Under the pieces are notes generated by a model, which saw only the letters and a program-made list of their open reading frames with translations, did not search any database and was not told the origin of the DNA. DNA of 64,000 nucleotides from Cercospora beticola (lineage: Eukaryota > Ascomycota > Dothideomycetes > Mycosphaerellales > Mycosphaerellaceae), in the NCBI RefSeq assembly GCF_033473495.1, contig NC_088935.1:3038001-3102000 (forward strand), in the 5' to 3' direction. A program made the position numbers and the translations under genes. This document shows, piece after piece, positions 13,778-24,136 of the stretch. How positions within the stretch are numbered: position 1 is the first letter of the stretch; each line of letters opens with the position of its first letter.

Positions 13778-14954
13778 ATGAAGGCATTCGCCTTTCTTGC
13801 TGGCCTGATCAGCCTGGCCACAGGCCTTACCACACCTCCGTCCGGCGCTTTGGTTGTCAGCAAGACCCCCAAAAGTGGACAGTACGCCACTGTTCAGAAA
13901 GCCGTTGATGCCTTGTCAACCACTTCGACCAAAGCGCAGGTCATATTCATCCAGCCAGGGACCTACAACGAACAAGTGTATATCCGTAAGTGCAGTTGCT
14001 CACAGGCATCTTTCGTCCGAGACACATGCTCAACTTCGATCAATTCCTTCTAGAGAGCCTCAGCGGACCTCTGAGCGTGTACGGCTATTCCTCGTCAGAC
14101 AAATCGTACACCGGGAACCAAGTCACAATCACTGCTGGCGAGAGTCAACAGACACAGCCCAGTAACGACCTGACTGCCACACTCCGCGTGCACACCACCA
14201 ATTTCAAGCTCTACAACGTCAATGTTGCCAACTCCTTCGGCCAAGGAAGCCAGGCTGTCGCTGTGTCCGCCAACAATGGGGTAAGTGTATTGCATATGAA
14301 CGACTAATGTAATCGAATCAAAGATTCGCTAACAAACAGTCGTGAAGGGTCAAGGATACTACGGAGTGCGGCTCACTGGTTACCAAGACACGCTCCTCGC
14401 CAACGACGGTGCTCAGCTGTACGCAAAGAGTTACATCGATGGCGCTACTGATTTTATCTTCGGACAAAGGGGACAAGTATGGTTCGAGAAGTGCGATCTT
14501 CGAGTCAAAGCAGCTTCCCTAGGATACATTACCGCGTCTGGAAGAAGCTCTAACGATGCTGGATACTATGTCATCAACAAGAGCACCGTTGCAGCTGCTT
14601 CCGGAAACACTGTCCCCGCTGGTGCATACTATTTGGGTCGACCATGGAGGAATTATGCCCGAGTGATTTTCCAGAGCACCTCAATGACCAATGTGATCAA
14701 CCCAGCTGGGTGGAGAATCTGGAAGTGAGTCGGAATTGCATACATGCTCTCATATTGTTGACTGACGTGTTTATAGCACTGGCGATGAGCGTACCGATCA
14801 AGTGACATTCGGCGAATACGCAAACACAGGCGCAGGCAGTCAAGGTACCAGAGCTAGCTTTTCCACGAAGCTTTCAAGCCCGGTCAGCATCACCACGGTT
14901 CTCGGCAGTGGGTATGCATCCGCTGCCTGGGTTGACACTGCTTACCTCAACTAA
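13778..14954 (+). CDS. Secreted pectin methylesterase (CE8)
   Basis: De-esterifies pectin in plant cell walls. Exons 13778-13985, 14054-14280, 14348-14724 and 14777-14954 give 329 residues, a normal length for fungal CE8. A signal peptide (MKAFAFLAGLISLATG) precedes a right-handed beta-helix domain. Catalytic landmarks are visible: GYQDTL, then GATDFIFGQ with the nucleophilic Asp, then LGRPW with the conserved Arg. Intron 2 is odd: the first AG after the branch site (CAG ending 14339) would give an immediate stop; the next AG (AAG ending 14347) restores GGQGYYGVRLTGYQDT, so I use the latter. Points to a plant-associated or plant-litter lifestyle. Confidence 0.93.
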
Positions 14955-15130
14955 GTCGATAAAGCATGAAGCTTGCAAGGCTATTTACACGACTTTTCGA
15001 GCAACACATCGCGATGAGGAGCGTCAGAAGCTGGATTTCTCGCAAATCAAAATTGAGCACAGCGGGAGACAGCCAGATTCTGAGAACACCCTCATTGAGC
15101 GCCACAAGCGACAGAGTATACTCCAAACAA

Positions 15131-16882
15131 TCAACATGCTTCTCTCAGCAGAAAACTCCTCCATCTCTCACTCCAATGCAATGTGTTTTCCTCGTCCGGC
15201 CAGAGCTCATGAAAAACGCCTGCGACCAGTGGCGTGAGCTTCTCGTCGGTGACTCTCAAAGCTCTGGTTCTTTTAACGCTGACTTGACCAGATCGATCAT
15301 CCTTCTCGTCTTTCTCACAGAGCCATTGTCCGGCCAGTACAGCACACGCTCGTCCGAGACCTCCATAAGTCTGATTGCGTTGCGATCGTATCTCTAAACG
15401 TCTAAGGCGTAAGTGCGCAGTGGGAATGGGATTTGACGACGCAACGGTCTCAAAAATGGCCTTTGCAAGCGAAGCATCGATGGCGTGGTTGATCAGCGTG
15501 TGCTTTATCGACTCGTTTAGTGGGTTTCCCTCGTCATCGTTGTCCGACGTGTTCGCGTCACGGCAATCGAGGATGAGATACAGATCTCGTAGGCGTGCAA
15601 TCCGGCCTATGGAACGATATGTTCTGACTTCTGCTGCATCTCCACAAGTCCGAGGAATTCGCATGCAAAATTTCTGAAGTTTCGGACAGAGTCTTGCTAC
15701 AATCTCCGCAATACCTGCTGCATTCATGCTGTCTGAAAGTGGGTGGATTATTGCAAGCTCTCGCAGAGTCCGGCCGTGTCTGTTCAAGACATCCACTAGT
15801 TGCACGTTGTCGAAGTTCGAGACGAGCTTCAATTCATTGAGTCTTCCGACCTTTTGGAAGAGCGCCGGTATTGCGATTGATGCAGGGTGCACCGTGTGTC
15901 TCGACACTAGCTCCAGAGAGCATGTATTAACGAGCCAGGTAGCCGTTTCGGCGTCAATGTGCTGGTGGAGTTTCAGCTCTTCCAGATTCTCAAATGCGGT
16001 AACTTCACTCCATCCCTGTAGAGCTTCGAGTGTAGCTGAGTCCGGACCTGCGAGCTCGAGCGATCTCAGCTTGCCTTTGCAACCCGGTGGCAAGACACTC
16101 AGCTCATTCCCTTTCCAAGTCTGTCTGGTTTGACGTCTCGAGCTTATTAACTGCATTGAACTTCCAGGTTTCTCGCGCAGCATGCTCACTTTCCGCAGAC
16201 CAGGCGCCGCACCGCGAACCATATCGAACAACGCATCGAGATGGTAATCGAAGAACCCACTGTCGTCATATTCGTCGAATCTTCCTAACTTTACACTGTA
16301 CAGCTGTTGATGCGTGGCCAACTTCCTCTCGTACGGGTCTACTTCAATCTCCTGATGAGGAAACCGTAACAGGCTGCGAAGACAAAATGTCTCCAGATGG
16401 ATCCGACAAGCCGGAACCTTTTGCTCAAGGCACTGCAGGATGTTAGGATGGAGCTGTGGAGCGCCGGCATATACGAAGTCTTTGAGTCCAGGAAGATAAC
16501 TTATCAAACCTGTAAGTGCCTGCCATCCGGCTGCCTCGTCCACGATCCGATCTGGATGATCGCTTGGGAGATACTGCCAGTTCTCGTTGAGTCTATCGCC
16601 GCATTCAACAAACTTTCCGATTGGTTCGTGGGTATCTTCGTCAAGTATGCGTATCGTTCTGACGTATTGAAGGCTTTTGGCGAGTCGTAGTCTTTTCGCC
16701 CATATTGAAGCTTGGTGTCCTAGTTCGCTCGTGTCGTAGAATGTGATACTGATAGTAGCGAACAAGACAGACCGTGCAGGATCAACGCATGACTTGCAAA
16801 CTAATGCGAAGGCACGACAATCAGGAATGTGCAGACATATGGAGCGGAGGATGGCCTGTGGCAAGTGTTCAAGATAACCCAT
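15131..16882 (-). CDS. F-box protein with leucine-rich C-terminal region
   Basis: A single open frame of 583 residues. The N-terminus (YLEHLPQAILRSICLHIPDC...LVCKSC) fits an F-box. The remainder contains spaced Leu-rich segments (LRSLELAG, NLEELKLHQ, RLNELKLVS, LRELAIIHP, KLQKFCMRIP) typical of fungal F-box/LRR-like proteins, expected to be SCF substrate receptors. No introns. A TATATAA lies on the minus strand at 17010-17004, about 120 bp upstream. Its 3' end faces that of the pectin methylesterase across 176 bp. Substrate unknown. Confidence 0.8.
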   Translation of the reverse strand: MGYLEHLPQAILRSICLHIPDCRAFALVCKSCVDPARSVLFATISITFYDTSELGHQASIWAKRLRLAKSLQYVRTIRILDEDTHEPIGKFVECGDRLNENWQYLPSDHPDRIVDEAAGWQALTGLISYLPGLKDFVYAGAPQLHPNILQCLEQKVPACRIHLETFCLRSLLRFPHQEIEVDPYERKLATHQQLYSVKLGRFDEYDDSGFFDYHLDALFDMVRGAAPGLRKVSMLREKPGSSMQLISSRRQTRQTWKGNELSVLPPGCKGKLRSLELAGPDSATLEALQGWSEVTAFENLEELKLHQHIDAETATWLVNTCSLELVSRHTVHPASIAIPALFQKVGRLNELKLVSNFDNVQLVDVLNRHGRTLRELAIIHPLSDSMNAAGIAEIVARLCPKLQKFCMRIPRTCGDAAEVRTYRSIGRIARLRDLYLILDCRDANTSDNDDEGNPLNESIKHTLINHAIDASLAKAIFETVASSNPIPTAHLRLRRLEIRSQRNQTYGGLGRACAVLAGQWLCEKDEKDDRSGQVSVKRTRALRVTDEKLTPLVAGVFHELWPDEENTLHWSERWRSFLLREAC

Positions 16883-17003
16883 GGCTGTTGTTGGTCGAGT
16901 TCCGGAGTTGTGTCTGCAGCGTGCCAGAACCGAAACAGTACATAAGGATCGAGGTCCGGACGTAGGATGTCTATCTCACGACATCAGCGCTGGGAAACGA
17001 CTG

Positions 17004-17010
17004 TTATATA
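17004..17010 (-). promoter_or_regulatory. TATA-like element upstream of the F-box/LRR gene
   Basis: TATATAA about 120 bp before the start at 16882, in the 327-bp gap to the 3' end of the AtuA-family gene. Position and sequence only. Confidence 0.35.
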
Positions 17011-17209
17011 GCTAAGGAAATACAAGCTCCATCTAGCGCAACTAGCAACATGCAGTGGCGCTAACGATGGCGGGATCAAGCCGTGTCAAACCAGGCAGCC
17101 ACTTCGCTCTGCTTGGCCGACACAGCCTATGAGAAAGTCGAAGACGGTCTTGAACATATGCTGTAGCGTAAGCTATGCAGTGAATGAAGTTTTACCCAAC
17201 GTTGCTCTA

Positions 17210-19543
17210 CTATAGTTTGAGCTGGCTTTTGGATGTGAGGAATGATCTCGGCACACCGATATATCGCGCTCGGAGGAACTCCACGAATCCCTAGAGAAGT
17301 CAATCAATGCAAGAAGTGAGGCAAATGAGGGAAGCTCACCTTTCCCAGCGCGTCTGGACTACTTGTACTACTGACTCCGGTGCCCAGCAGTCCATGAACC
17401 ACAAAATGAATTGCTTGAATGTTAGGGAACTCGCATCTCTCGATACGTAGCCGCGGATCGTAGTCATTGGCCATCAGTGCTAGATTTGATGTCAACAATA
17501 CCCTCTTTCTGTGCATCATATCACGTACCTATAAGCCGATCAATCGTCATAAAGCTCCGTAACCATTGCCATGTCTGCTCCGTCTGCTGGCTGCTTGGCA
17601 CAAATAAGCCTACGTTGACGTTAGCTCCCTTGTCACCACTCCTGCCATATAGAATGCTGCGTAATGGAGCTTTTATTGTTGGTCCAAAACTTTCAAGTGC
17701 CGTATAATGCTCGTCACTCAGTGGAGGGACAGCACCCGGTGTAGGATAATGTTCCGGAACGTTCTGTAGCGAGTGGCGAGGCAGGACACTTTGCTCCGCC
17801 CCGCTCGACTGCAGAAAATGGCAGGTTTCTCGAATCTGCTCACGTTTGATGAGACCAGTATACAATGTGACGATCGGCTTTGGATCTGCAGTGCGATAGT
17901 CGAGATTAGGTGTTAGGGCCGGAAAGCCTTGGAGTTGATTGCTTAAGAGAGGACCCAGGAATCGTCCTCGAGACAAGACTTGTGGATTGTCAGCCTGCGC
18001 AAACACACTGCAAGTGAATCAGCTCGCGATCTTTGAGTCTCTTTGGCATGCATTATCCGGCATACCGTAATGTTGCGGTAGCTTCATTCAATGACTTCGG
18101 ATCGGCGGAAGGCATGCCAACAAGTTGAAACTCCAGTTTCTTGAACTTGGATGCGTTGATCATTTTCAGAGACATTCTTTTAAAGCTTTCCATTTTCTCT
18201 CTTGCATCAAGTCCTGTCACGTAAACGGAGAACTCAGCTTGGTAGCCTGCTTCTGCAGTAATTGCGACCTTGAGAGTTGCTGGCGGTGGCAACCCTAAAC
18301 GGCACAGTTAGCTAAAGGATTGAATGAGAGTACCATTCGAGAAGCACCTTTCACGCCGCTCACTTCAACCTTGTTGCTCTCCACCTGGGCCATAGTGATC
18401 CAGGTGAGATCAGCGACGACATCAGGATTCAGATACCGATCGCCTTGCAACTCATATACGAACTGGGTTCGCACCGTGTCAACGGTGATCCTGCAAAAAC
18501 AATCAGGTATTGGCAAAATCTCATAGGTATGACTTCACCATACATGCCATGCTGATCTGGCTGTTTTTGGATGACGGCAGTGCCGTCCGACCTGACTTCG
18601 GCGATGGGAAATGAGAGGTTGAAATGGTTGTCACCCATATCTTGGAAGCCAGCAAAACTTCCGCCGCACTACAGCTCGTCAATAAGATGGCTTGTTTTAG
18701 GGTAGGGCCTGGGAAATGTTCTCGACTCACCACATAGCAACCACACTCGATCAAGTGTCCCGCGACCAATGACCCTGCCAATGAATCCAAATCATGAGCT
18801 GTCCACTTGTGCCACCAGGCACACAGACCAATCACCTAATGAGTCCACGCAGTCAGTCTCGCTCCAGTTCAAGCGCGAGGTGTCGCATACTGGGCTTGCA
18901 TCGGTACATCGACCAGCTATGACGATATCCGCGCCTTCTTCCAAAGCCGTCTGGATACCAGCGGCACCAATGTACGCATTCGCTGAGAGGATACGGCCAT
19001 ATGATCTTCGGAACGAATCGTAGGTACCGCTCATTGGAGTCAAGGGCTGAAATGATAGCTCATCGACTCGGTCCAGAATGTTGTCACCAGATATGTAAGC
19101 GATGCGGCGGTGGACACCGTTTTTCGTCAAAAGTCCATCGACTTCCGCGGCGAGCTGCTTTGGGTCTCCTCCACCAGCGTTCACAACGATCTTGAGCTTG
19201 CGCGGGTAGGTCTTGTAAAGGTCCATGGCCATCCGCAAGGAATGCAGGAAGCCGGGCTCATATCGTCCTTTGCCATTGCTTTGCCGTTCGAGGGCGCGTG
19301 TACCAATGTTGTACTATGCATGGAGTCAATATTGAGAAGGTAAGCGATCGCTGCGCTACTCTCGGCCCACCTCTGAGAGCCAGTCACCCGTGATAGCATC
19401 AACTTTTGTAGGACCACTGAGCATGGATTTAAGCCCTGCAACTTCTATCAGTTTTGGAGCGATATTGTTGTCTGCGTGGGCAGACTGCCATCAAGTCGAT
19501 CCCCAGTAGAGCCGGACACGTTGGCGATCAGAATCGGTCGCAT
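17210..19543 (-). CDS. AtuA-family protein (acyclic terpene utilisation family)
   Basis: Ten exons: 19543-19486, 19435-19371, 19313-18891, 18835-18731, 18668-18544, 18490-18348, 18294-18066, 18007-17529, 17479-17340, 17290-17210; 615 residues, the usual family length. Signatures: RPILIANVSGSTGDRLDG, ITGDWLSEYNIGTRAL, YEPGFLHSL, VVNAGGGDP, AYISGDN, AYIGAAGIQTALEEGADIVI, GRCTDASPV, HLIECGCYVCGGSF and YGRSGDKGANVNVG. The family is named after AtuA of the bacterial citronellol/geraniol pathway; the reaction is unknown, and fungal members are largely uncharacterised. The first intron has an unusual GTCTGC donor but a good ACTGATA branch and TTGCAG end, and removes an apparent frameshift. It heads a six-gene run suggestive of terpenoid or related catabolism. 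Confidence 0.9.
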
Positions 19544-20046
19544 TTCGATTGTACATTTGAGGTCATGAAAAGGGTTTGTCCTTCATATTCGCACATGTTT
19601 TGAATGTTGTTCATGAGTTCGCGGCTCCCTCGGCCCGAGATTCGCTCATGCATTTGGTGGGCAAGCAGGCTACTCGCGGACAGCAGGACGGGGACTCAGA
19701 GGAGATATGCGCGTTCTGTGATCTCTCATCGTGACCTAGACTCAACGTTTGCCTGTCTTCTGTAGACAGAGTGCCTCGGCTACGCTGCACAAGGCAGAGA
19801 TACGAGCATCGGAAAGAGCACTGGAGATACTCGGCCAGATTACGCATCTTTGCTTTCCGGTGGTCGGCAGATTCCTTCACGGCGCCAAAGAAGCGAGCAG
19901 TGCTGAACAGATGGCATTCGACATCAGATGTCTCACCGTGTCAATGCATGCGACAAGTTGGATTTCAATCTCGACACCCGACGGGAGCAGACGCTGACGA
20001 TGACTAAGCAGGGAATTGCATCGGATGGTCGAATTTGACGGACTCA
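19544..20046. other. Intergenic, no gene seen
   Basis: About 500 bp between the start of the AtuA-family gene and the end of the alpha/beta hydrolase gene, both on the minus strand; presumably the AtuA-family promoter. Confidence 0.45.
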
Positions 20047-21215
20047 TTAGTGGACCATCTCATTTGTGCCATGCACATGTGTCGATATCCACGCGACGAT
20101 ACGCTCATCTGTCTTCCTGCGCAGCTCTGGCTCGATGAACTTGGAGCCCATTGCCCAAATGTGAGTCTGGCCCCATTCAACATGAAGCTCATGAGGTACG
20201 CCAGCTTCTCGACAGCGTCTCGCCCAATCCTTCGAATCTGGAAGCGCGAATTCTGCCGCTCCGACAAAGATCAATTGTGGGGTTAGGCCTCGAAGCTGGT
20301 CCAGAGGTCGATAAAGCGCGTTCGCATCACCATCGGTCCCAGCATATTTGCCCAGAAAAGCCTTGGTCAGCATAGGAACTGCCTCATTTGCCATGATGAA
20401 GTAATCACTCATGACCGCTTGATTGCCGCCTTCGTAGGCACTCAAGGACATGTCAATCCAGGGCGAAATCAGAATTGAGGCCGCTGGTTGAGGCATGTTT
20501 TCCGATGATGCATGCAACGCCGAATTGATGCAGATGCCACCTGCTCCAATGTCAGCATTGATTCTGAACATATCTTCTAAGTTGCGAGCTACCTCCAGCC
20601 GAATCTCCCATGAACACGATATTGTCCGACAGCACTCCAAGATCGAGCAAGTATCGATATGCGTTGAGAAAGGCACTCCGCTGCGCTGGGTGTGCAGCCT
20701 CGCCGCTGAGAGCTAAACAATATCAACAACGTGACTAAAGCTCAGGCGGTCGACTCACGATATTCTACACTCAAGAAGACGATTTCGAGACCTTTAGACT
20801 TTGCACAGGCTACCCATCTTTTCATGTACGGAACGTACATCCTCGCCTCGCCACGCGCATAGCCGCCACCGTGTGCGAACAATATGACAGTAACGTTTGC
20901 CTTGTCTGTGGCCTTGGATAGGACAGAACGATCCTGTCCTGGAATGAGATATCCGGACCATCCTTTACCGGTGATTGGTCGAGCGTCTTCTTCTGGGTAG
21001 TCGGCTGGCAAGCGATGGGTGAATGTGGGAAAGTACAACGCTGTAGAGCTAGAATATGCTTTCTGCACTTCGATACGGAAGCTTTGATATCGTGGATGCG
21101 TTGGAAGCAGAGCCCGATGTAGAATGATGAGCACGAGTTGTGTTATGAAACAATAAAGAAATCTTGCGAATTGGTACGGATGCTCCCGAATTGAGCGGAT
21201 CGCGGATGGAGGCAT
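20047..21215 (-). CDS. Membrane-anchored alpha/beta hydrolase (GDSAG esterase/lipase, steryl acetyl hydrolase-like)
   Basis: Exons 21215-20759, 20712-20593 and 20540-20047 give 356 residues. One N-terminal hydrophobic segment (ARFLYCFITQLVLIIL, residues ~17-32) suggests an ER or membrane anchor. The catalytic domain has the oxyanion HGGGY motif, the nucleophile elbow GDSAGG (split by an intron after the second Gly), a C-terminal acid near PDSKDW and a His in GQTHIWAM. This is the hormone-sensitive-lipase (GDXG) type and resembles fungal steryl acetyl hydrolases. The substrate is unproven; beside a Baeyer-Villiger-type oxidase an ester substrate is attractive. It shares a 261-bp divergent promoter with that oxidase. 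Upstream in-frame sequence lacks an ATG, so 21215 is used. Confidence 0.88.
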
Positions 21216-21476
21216 TGCCAGGCGCAAGAAAGAAGTGTTGATTGATCTCAGTAGCAGATTACTAGCCAATTTCCATGAGATGCGTGGCCGACCAGCCAAT
21301 TGTCAGCATATGGAGGAGATGCCGAGCGTCGGCCCGAGAGGATTAGAGTGGATGGGTCAAGAAGACTACATGTCGTAGAGACCTGGTAGGTGCTCTAGGA
21401 TCTCACTCATAAATTGTTTGCACGTTGAGAATACCCAGGATCGTGAGTAGCAAGGCCATTGTTGATTCCAGTCAGC
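21216..21476. promoter_or_regulatory. Divergent promoter shared by hydrolase and flavin monooxygenase
   Basis: Only 261 bp separate the two start codons on opposite strands, so the two genes probably share regulatory sequence. No individual site was identified. Confidence 0.5.
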
Positions 21477-24017
21477 ATGTCTCAAAACAAGAAGCCCGTA
21501 CGAATATACGAATCGCCCATGGGCACAAAGCGTCCATTGAAGGTGATATTCGTGGGCATGGGCGCGAGTGGCATCAACTTTGCTCGTCAACTTTCGAGAA
21601 GGACTACAAACATTGAACTTGTCATCTACGAAAAGAATGTGAGTTTCCTTTGAAGAACATCTAGCACCAACAGCAGAAAGATAATATTCATACGCAACAG
21701 GACCACGTCGGCGGAACATGGTTCGAGAACCGATACGAAGGCTGCGCTTGCGATATTCCGAGCGTATGTTACCAATTTACATGGTAAGTTCAGAGTCAAT
21801 CACAAGAGACGACCGATTCCACTCACACGAGATCATCGATCGCTCAGGCATCGCAAGCCAGACTGGTCGAGATACTACTCCGGATCCGATGAGATCTGCC
21901 AATACCTTACCGACGTAGCCGACGAACACGGACTCATGAAATACGTCAAGATGAACCACGAAGTAACTAAAGCCGAGTGGATTCAGAGCTCTGGAAAATG
22001 GAAGTTCACAATCAAGGGCCCGGAGGGCGTCTTGGAAGACCACGCCGATTTCTACATTAACGGTGGTGGTGTCCTCAAGTTCGTGATCGAAGGAATCGAA
22101 GGTTTGTGTTCAGAGGCTGATGAGAAATGTTTAGTCGATGGCGTTGGCCGGAGATCAAAGGCCTGCATGATTTTAAAGGCAAGCTCATGCACACTGCTCG
22201 TTGGGATCGATCGTGTGACTTGACGGGAAAGCGTGTTCTCAATATCGGGATCGGGAGTTCCGGGGTACAAGTCATACCGAATATCCTAGAAAGGGTCGAG
22301 AAGCTCCACGTAGTGGCGGTGCGTTTCTGTTTAACTCAGGGACACCCGCCCAAGGCTAATGAGAGCAGCGTTCACCTGTCTGGATCACCAATGGCTTTGC
22401 TCAGACATGGGCTGCGAAGGACGGTGGCAACTTCTCTTGTACGATATCCCTTTCGATTGGTCACCATTGCACTCTAACGGCGCGCAGACTCAGAAGAGGC
22501 AAAGGAGCGGTTCAGACAAGATCCCACGTACTACCAAAAATACTGCAAAGCTATAGAGTCGGAACTCAATGTCAGGTGTGTATCGAGAATCGATCTCTTT
22601 GCTCCGGCGACTTAGTCATACTAACACCGGCATACCAGGTTCAAACTCATCATGAATGGCAGTCCCGAAGCCAAAGCGGCCAAAGAAGTGCGTTATACGC
22701 AGCGGCCTGTGAAGCGGTTGATCTAAAGGCTGACTATCTTCGAACAGTTCTCTGTCAATGAGATGAGCAGAAAATTGAAAGGCCGAGCGGACTTAATCGA
22801 GCAACTGATGCCCAAGGATTTCAATATTGGATGTCGAAGACCGACTCCTGGAAACGGTCGGTCGAGATCAGGATGATATTTGCGGTGTTGAGATCACTGA
22901 TAATGCCTGACCAGGGTTTCTGGAAGCTCTGACTGAGGAGAAGACACAAGTCCACTTTGGTGAAATTGCAGAGATCACGCCCAATGGCTTTGTCAACGGA
23001 GATGGAAAGGCCTACGAAGACATCGATGTCGTGATCTGTGCTACCGGGTGAGTTCTGGTTCATGCTTGATGTGTTGCAATCATCTGGAGCTGACAACAGC
23101 TATCCGTCAGTTTCGATACCTCCTTCAAGCCTCCATTCGAAGTCACATTCGACGGCAAAGACTTCGCAGAGCAACTTACAGGCGACATGGTCGGCTATCT
23201 CGGACTAGGTTATCGTGCGTATCATCCCGAAGCGTTCCAGCGAAGCGCAGCTGACCATGACAGCCGACATTCCAAATTATTTCGTCTTCATCGGCGCCTA
23301 CGGTCCACTAGGTTCGTCCCGGTCACACAGCTGCGAACGATACGTGATTGTGAGCTGTACTGAAATTGTTGTATAGGTCATGGCTCGGTGCTGCCAATGG
23401 TTGAGCACTATACCGATTATGTAATCCAGGTCCTGGAGAAGGTGCAGACTGAGAACATCAAGCGTCTTCACGTGAAGCGATCGGCTGCCGAAGACTTCAC
23501 GCGATACGCCGATGAGTTTCTGACTCGCACTGCCTGGACTGGGTATGTCGACTGGTTCGTAGCAGAGATGATGTACTAACAGTGTACTCCGTCCTCTAGG
23601 CCTTGTAGCTCATGGTTCCGCAACGGGAAGACTTCGAACAAGCCAGTCCTGTGGCCCGGGTCTCGCATCCATTGTAGGTCCAATGCCGCTCAACCACGAA
23701 CTTTGAATTGACTGCTGATTTACCAAGACCTTTCCGTGTTGCAGCAGCCTCGCTATGAGCATTTCGAATTTGAGTATCTGGATGGGTACAATTCATTCTC
23801 GTTTCTAGGCAACGGATTTGCCACACGCGAACTGGACGGGGTAAGATTCGGTGGGCTCATATAGGATAGTCCTGCAGCTGACGAGTGGTGATAGCGCGAT
23901 CTGACCTGGTATATGGGATTGCTTAATGGGCGCACTGATCAGCAGCCGCCGCCATTTCACATGGACGTCGAGGATGGTGGAGGGCGGACCAGCAACGGGG
24001 AAGCATCAGCGTCGTAA
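21477..24017 (+). CDS. Flavin-binding monooxygenase, Baeyer-Villiger type
   Basis: Fifteen exons: 21477-21638, 21701-21783, 21848-22078, 22135-22318, 22369-22438, 22488-22575, 22639-22687, 22748-22856, 22915-23047, 23111-23214, 23264-23311, 23377-23542, 23600-23673, 23728-23840, 23895-24017; 578 residues. FAD-binding GMGASG lies near residue 27, NADPH-binding GIGSSG near 198, and between them the BVMO fingerprint F-x-G-x3-H-x3-W-D (FKGKLMHTARWD, ~172-183). Later blocks are typical: GCRRPTPGNGFLEAL, VVICATGFDTSF, PNYFVFIGAYGPLGHGS, WPGSR. Such enzymes turn ketones into esters or lactones with FAD, NADPH and O2. Fourteen small introns make it look broken when read without splicing; once spliced no lesion remains. 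Converges with the regulator gene. Confidence 0.92.
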
Positions 24018-24136
24018 AGGTATTCGCCGCGAAATTTGACCAAGACACCTTGCAATGCTGCACTTCTTCGTTTGTCGCCATGAGAATTGCAATGATCAAT
24101 GCCGTGACATGCTTACAGCGGCTTTCCCAAGTCCAG

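Noticed and set aside
21477..24017. The monooxygenase looked like a pseudogene with many stops and frame changes
   Set aside because: Fourteen small introns with proper signals account for every break; the 15 exons sum to 579 codons with all motifs present.
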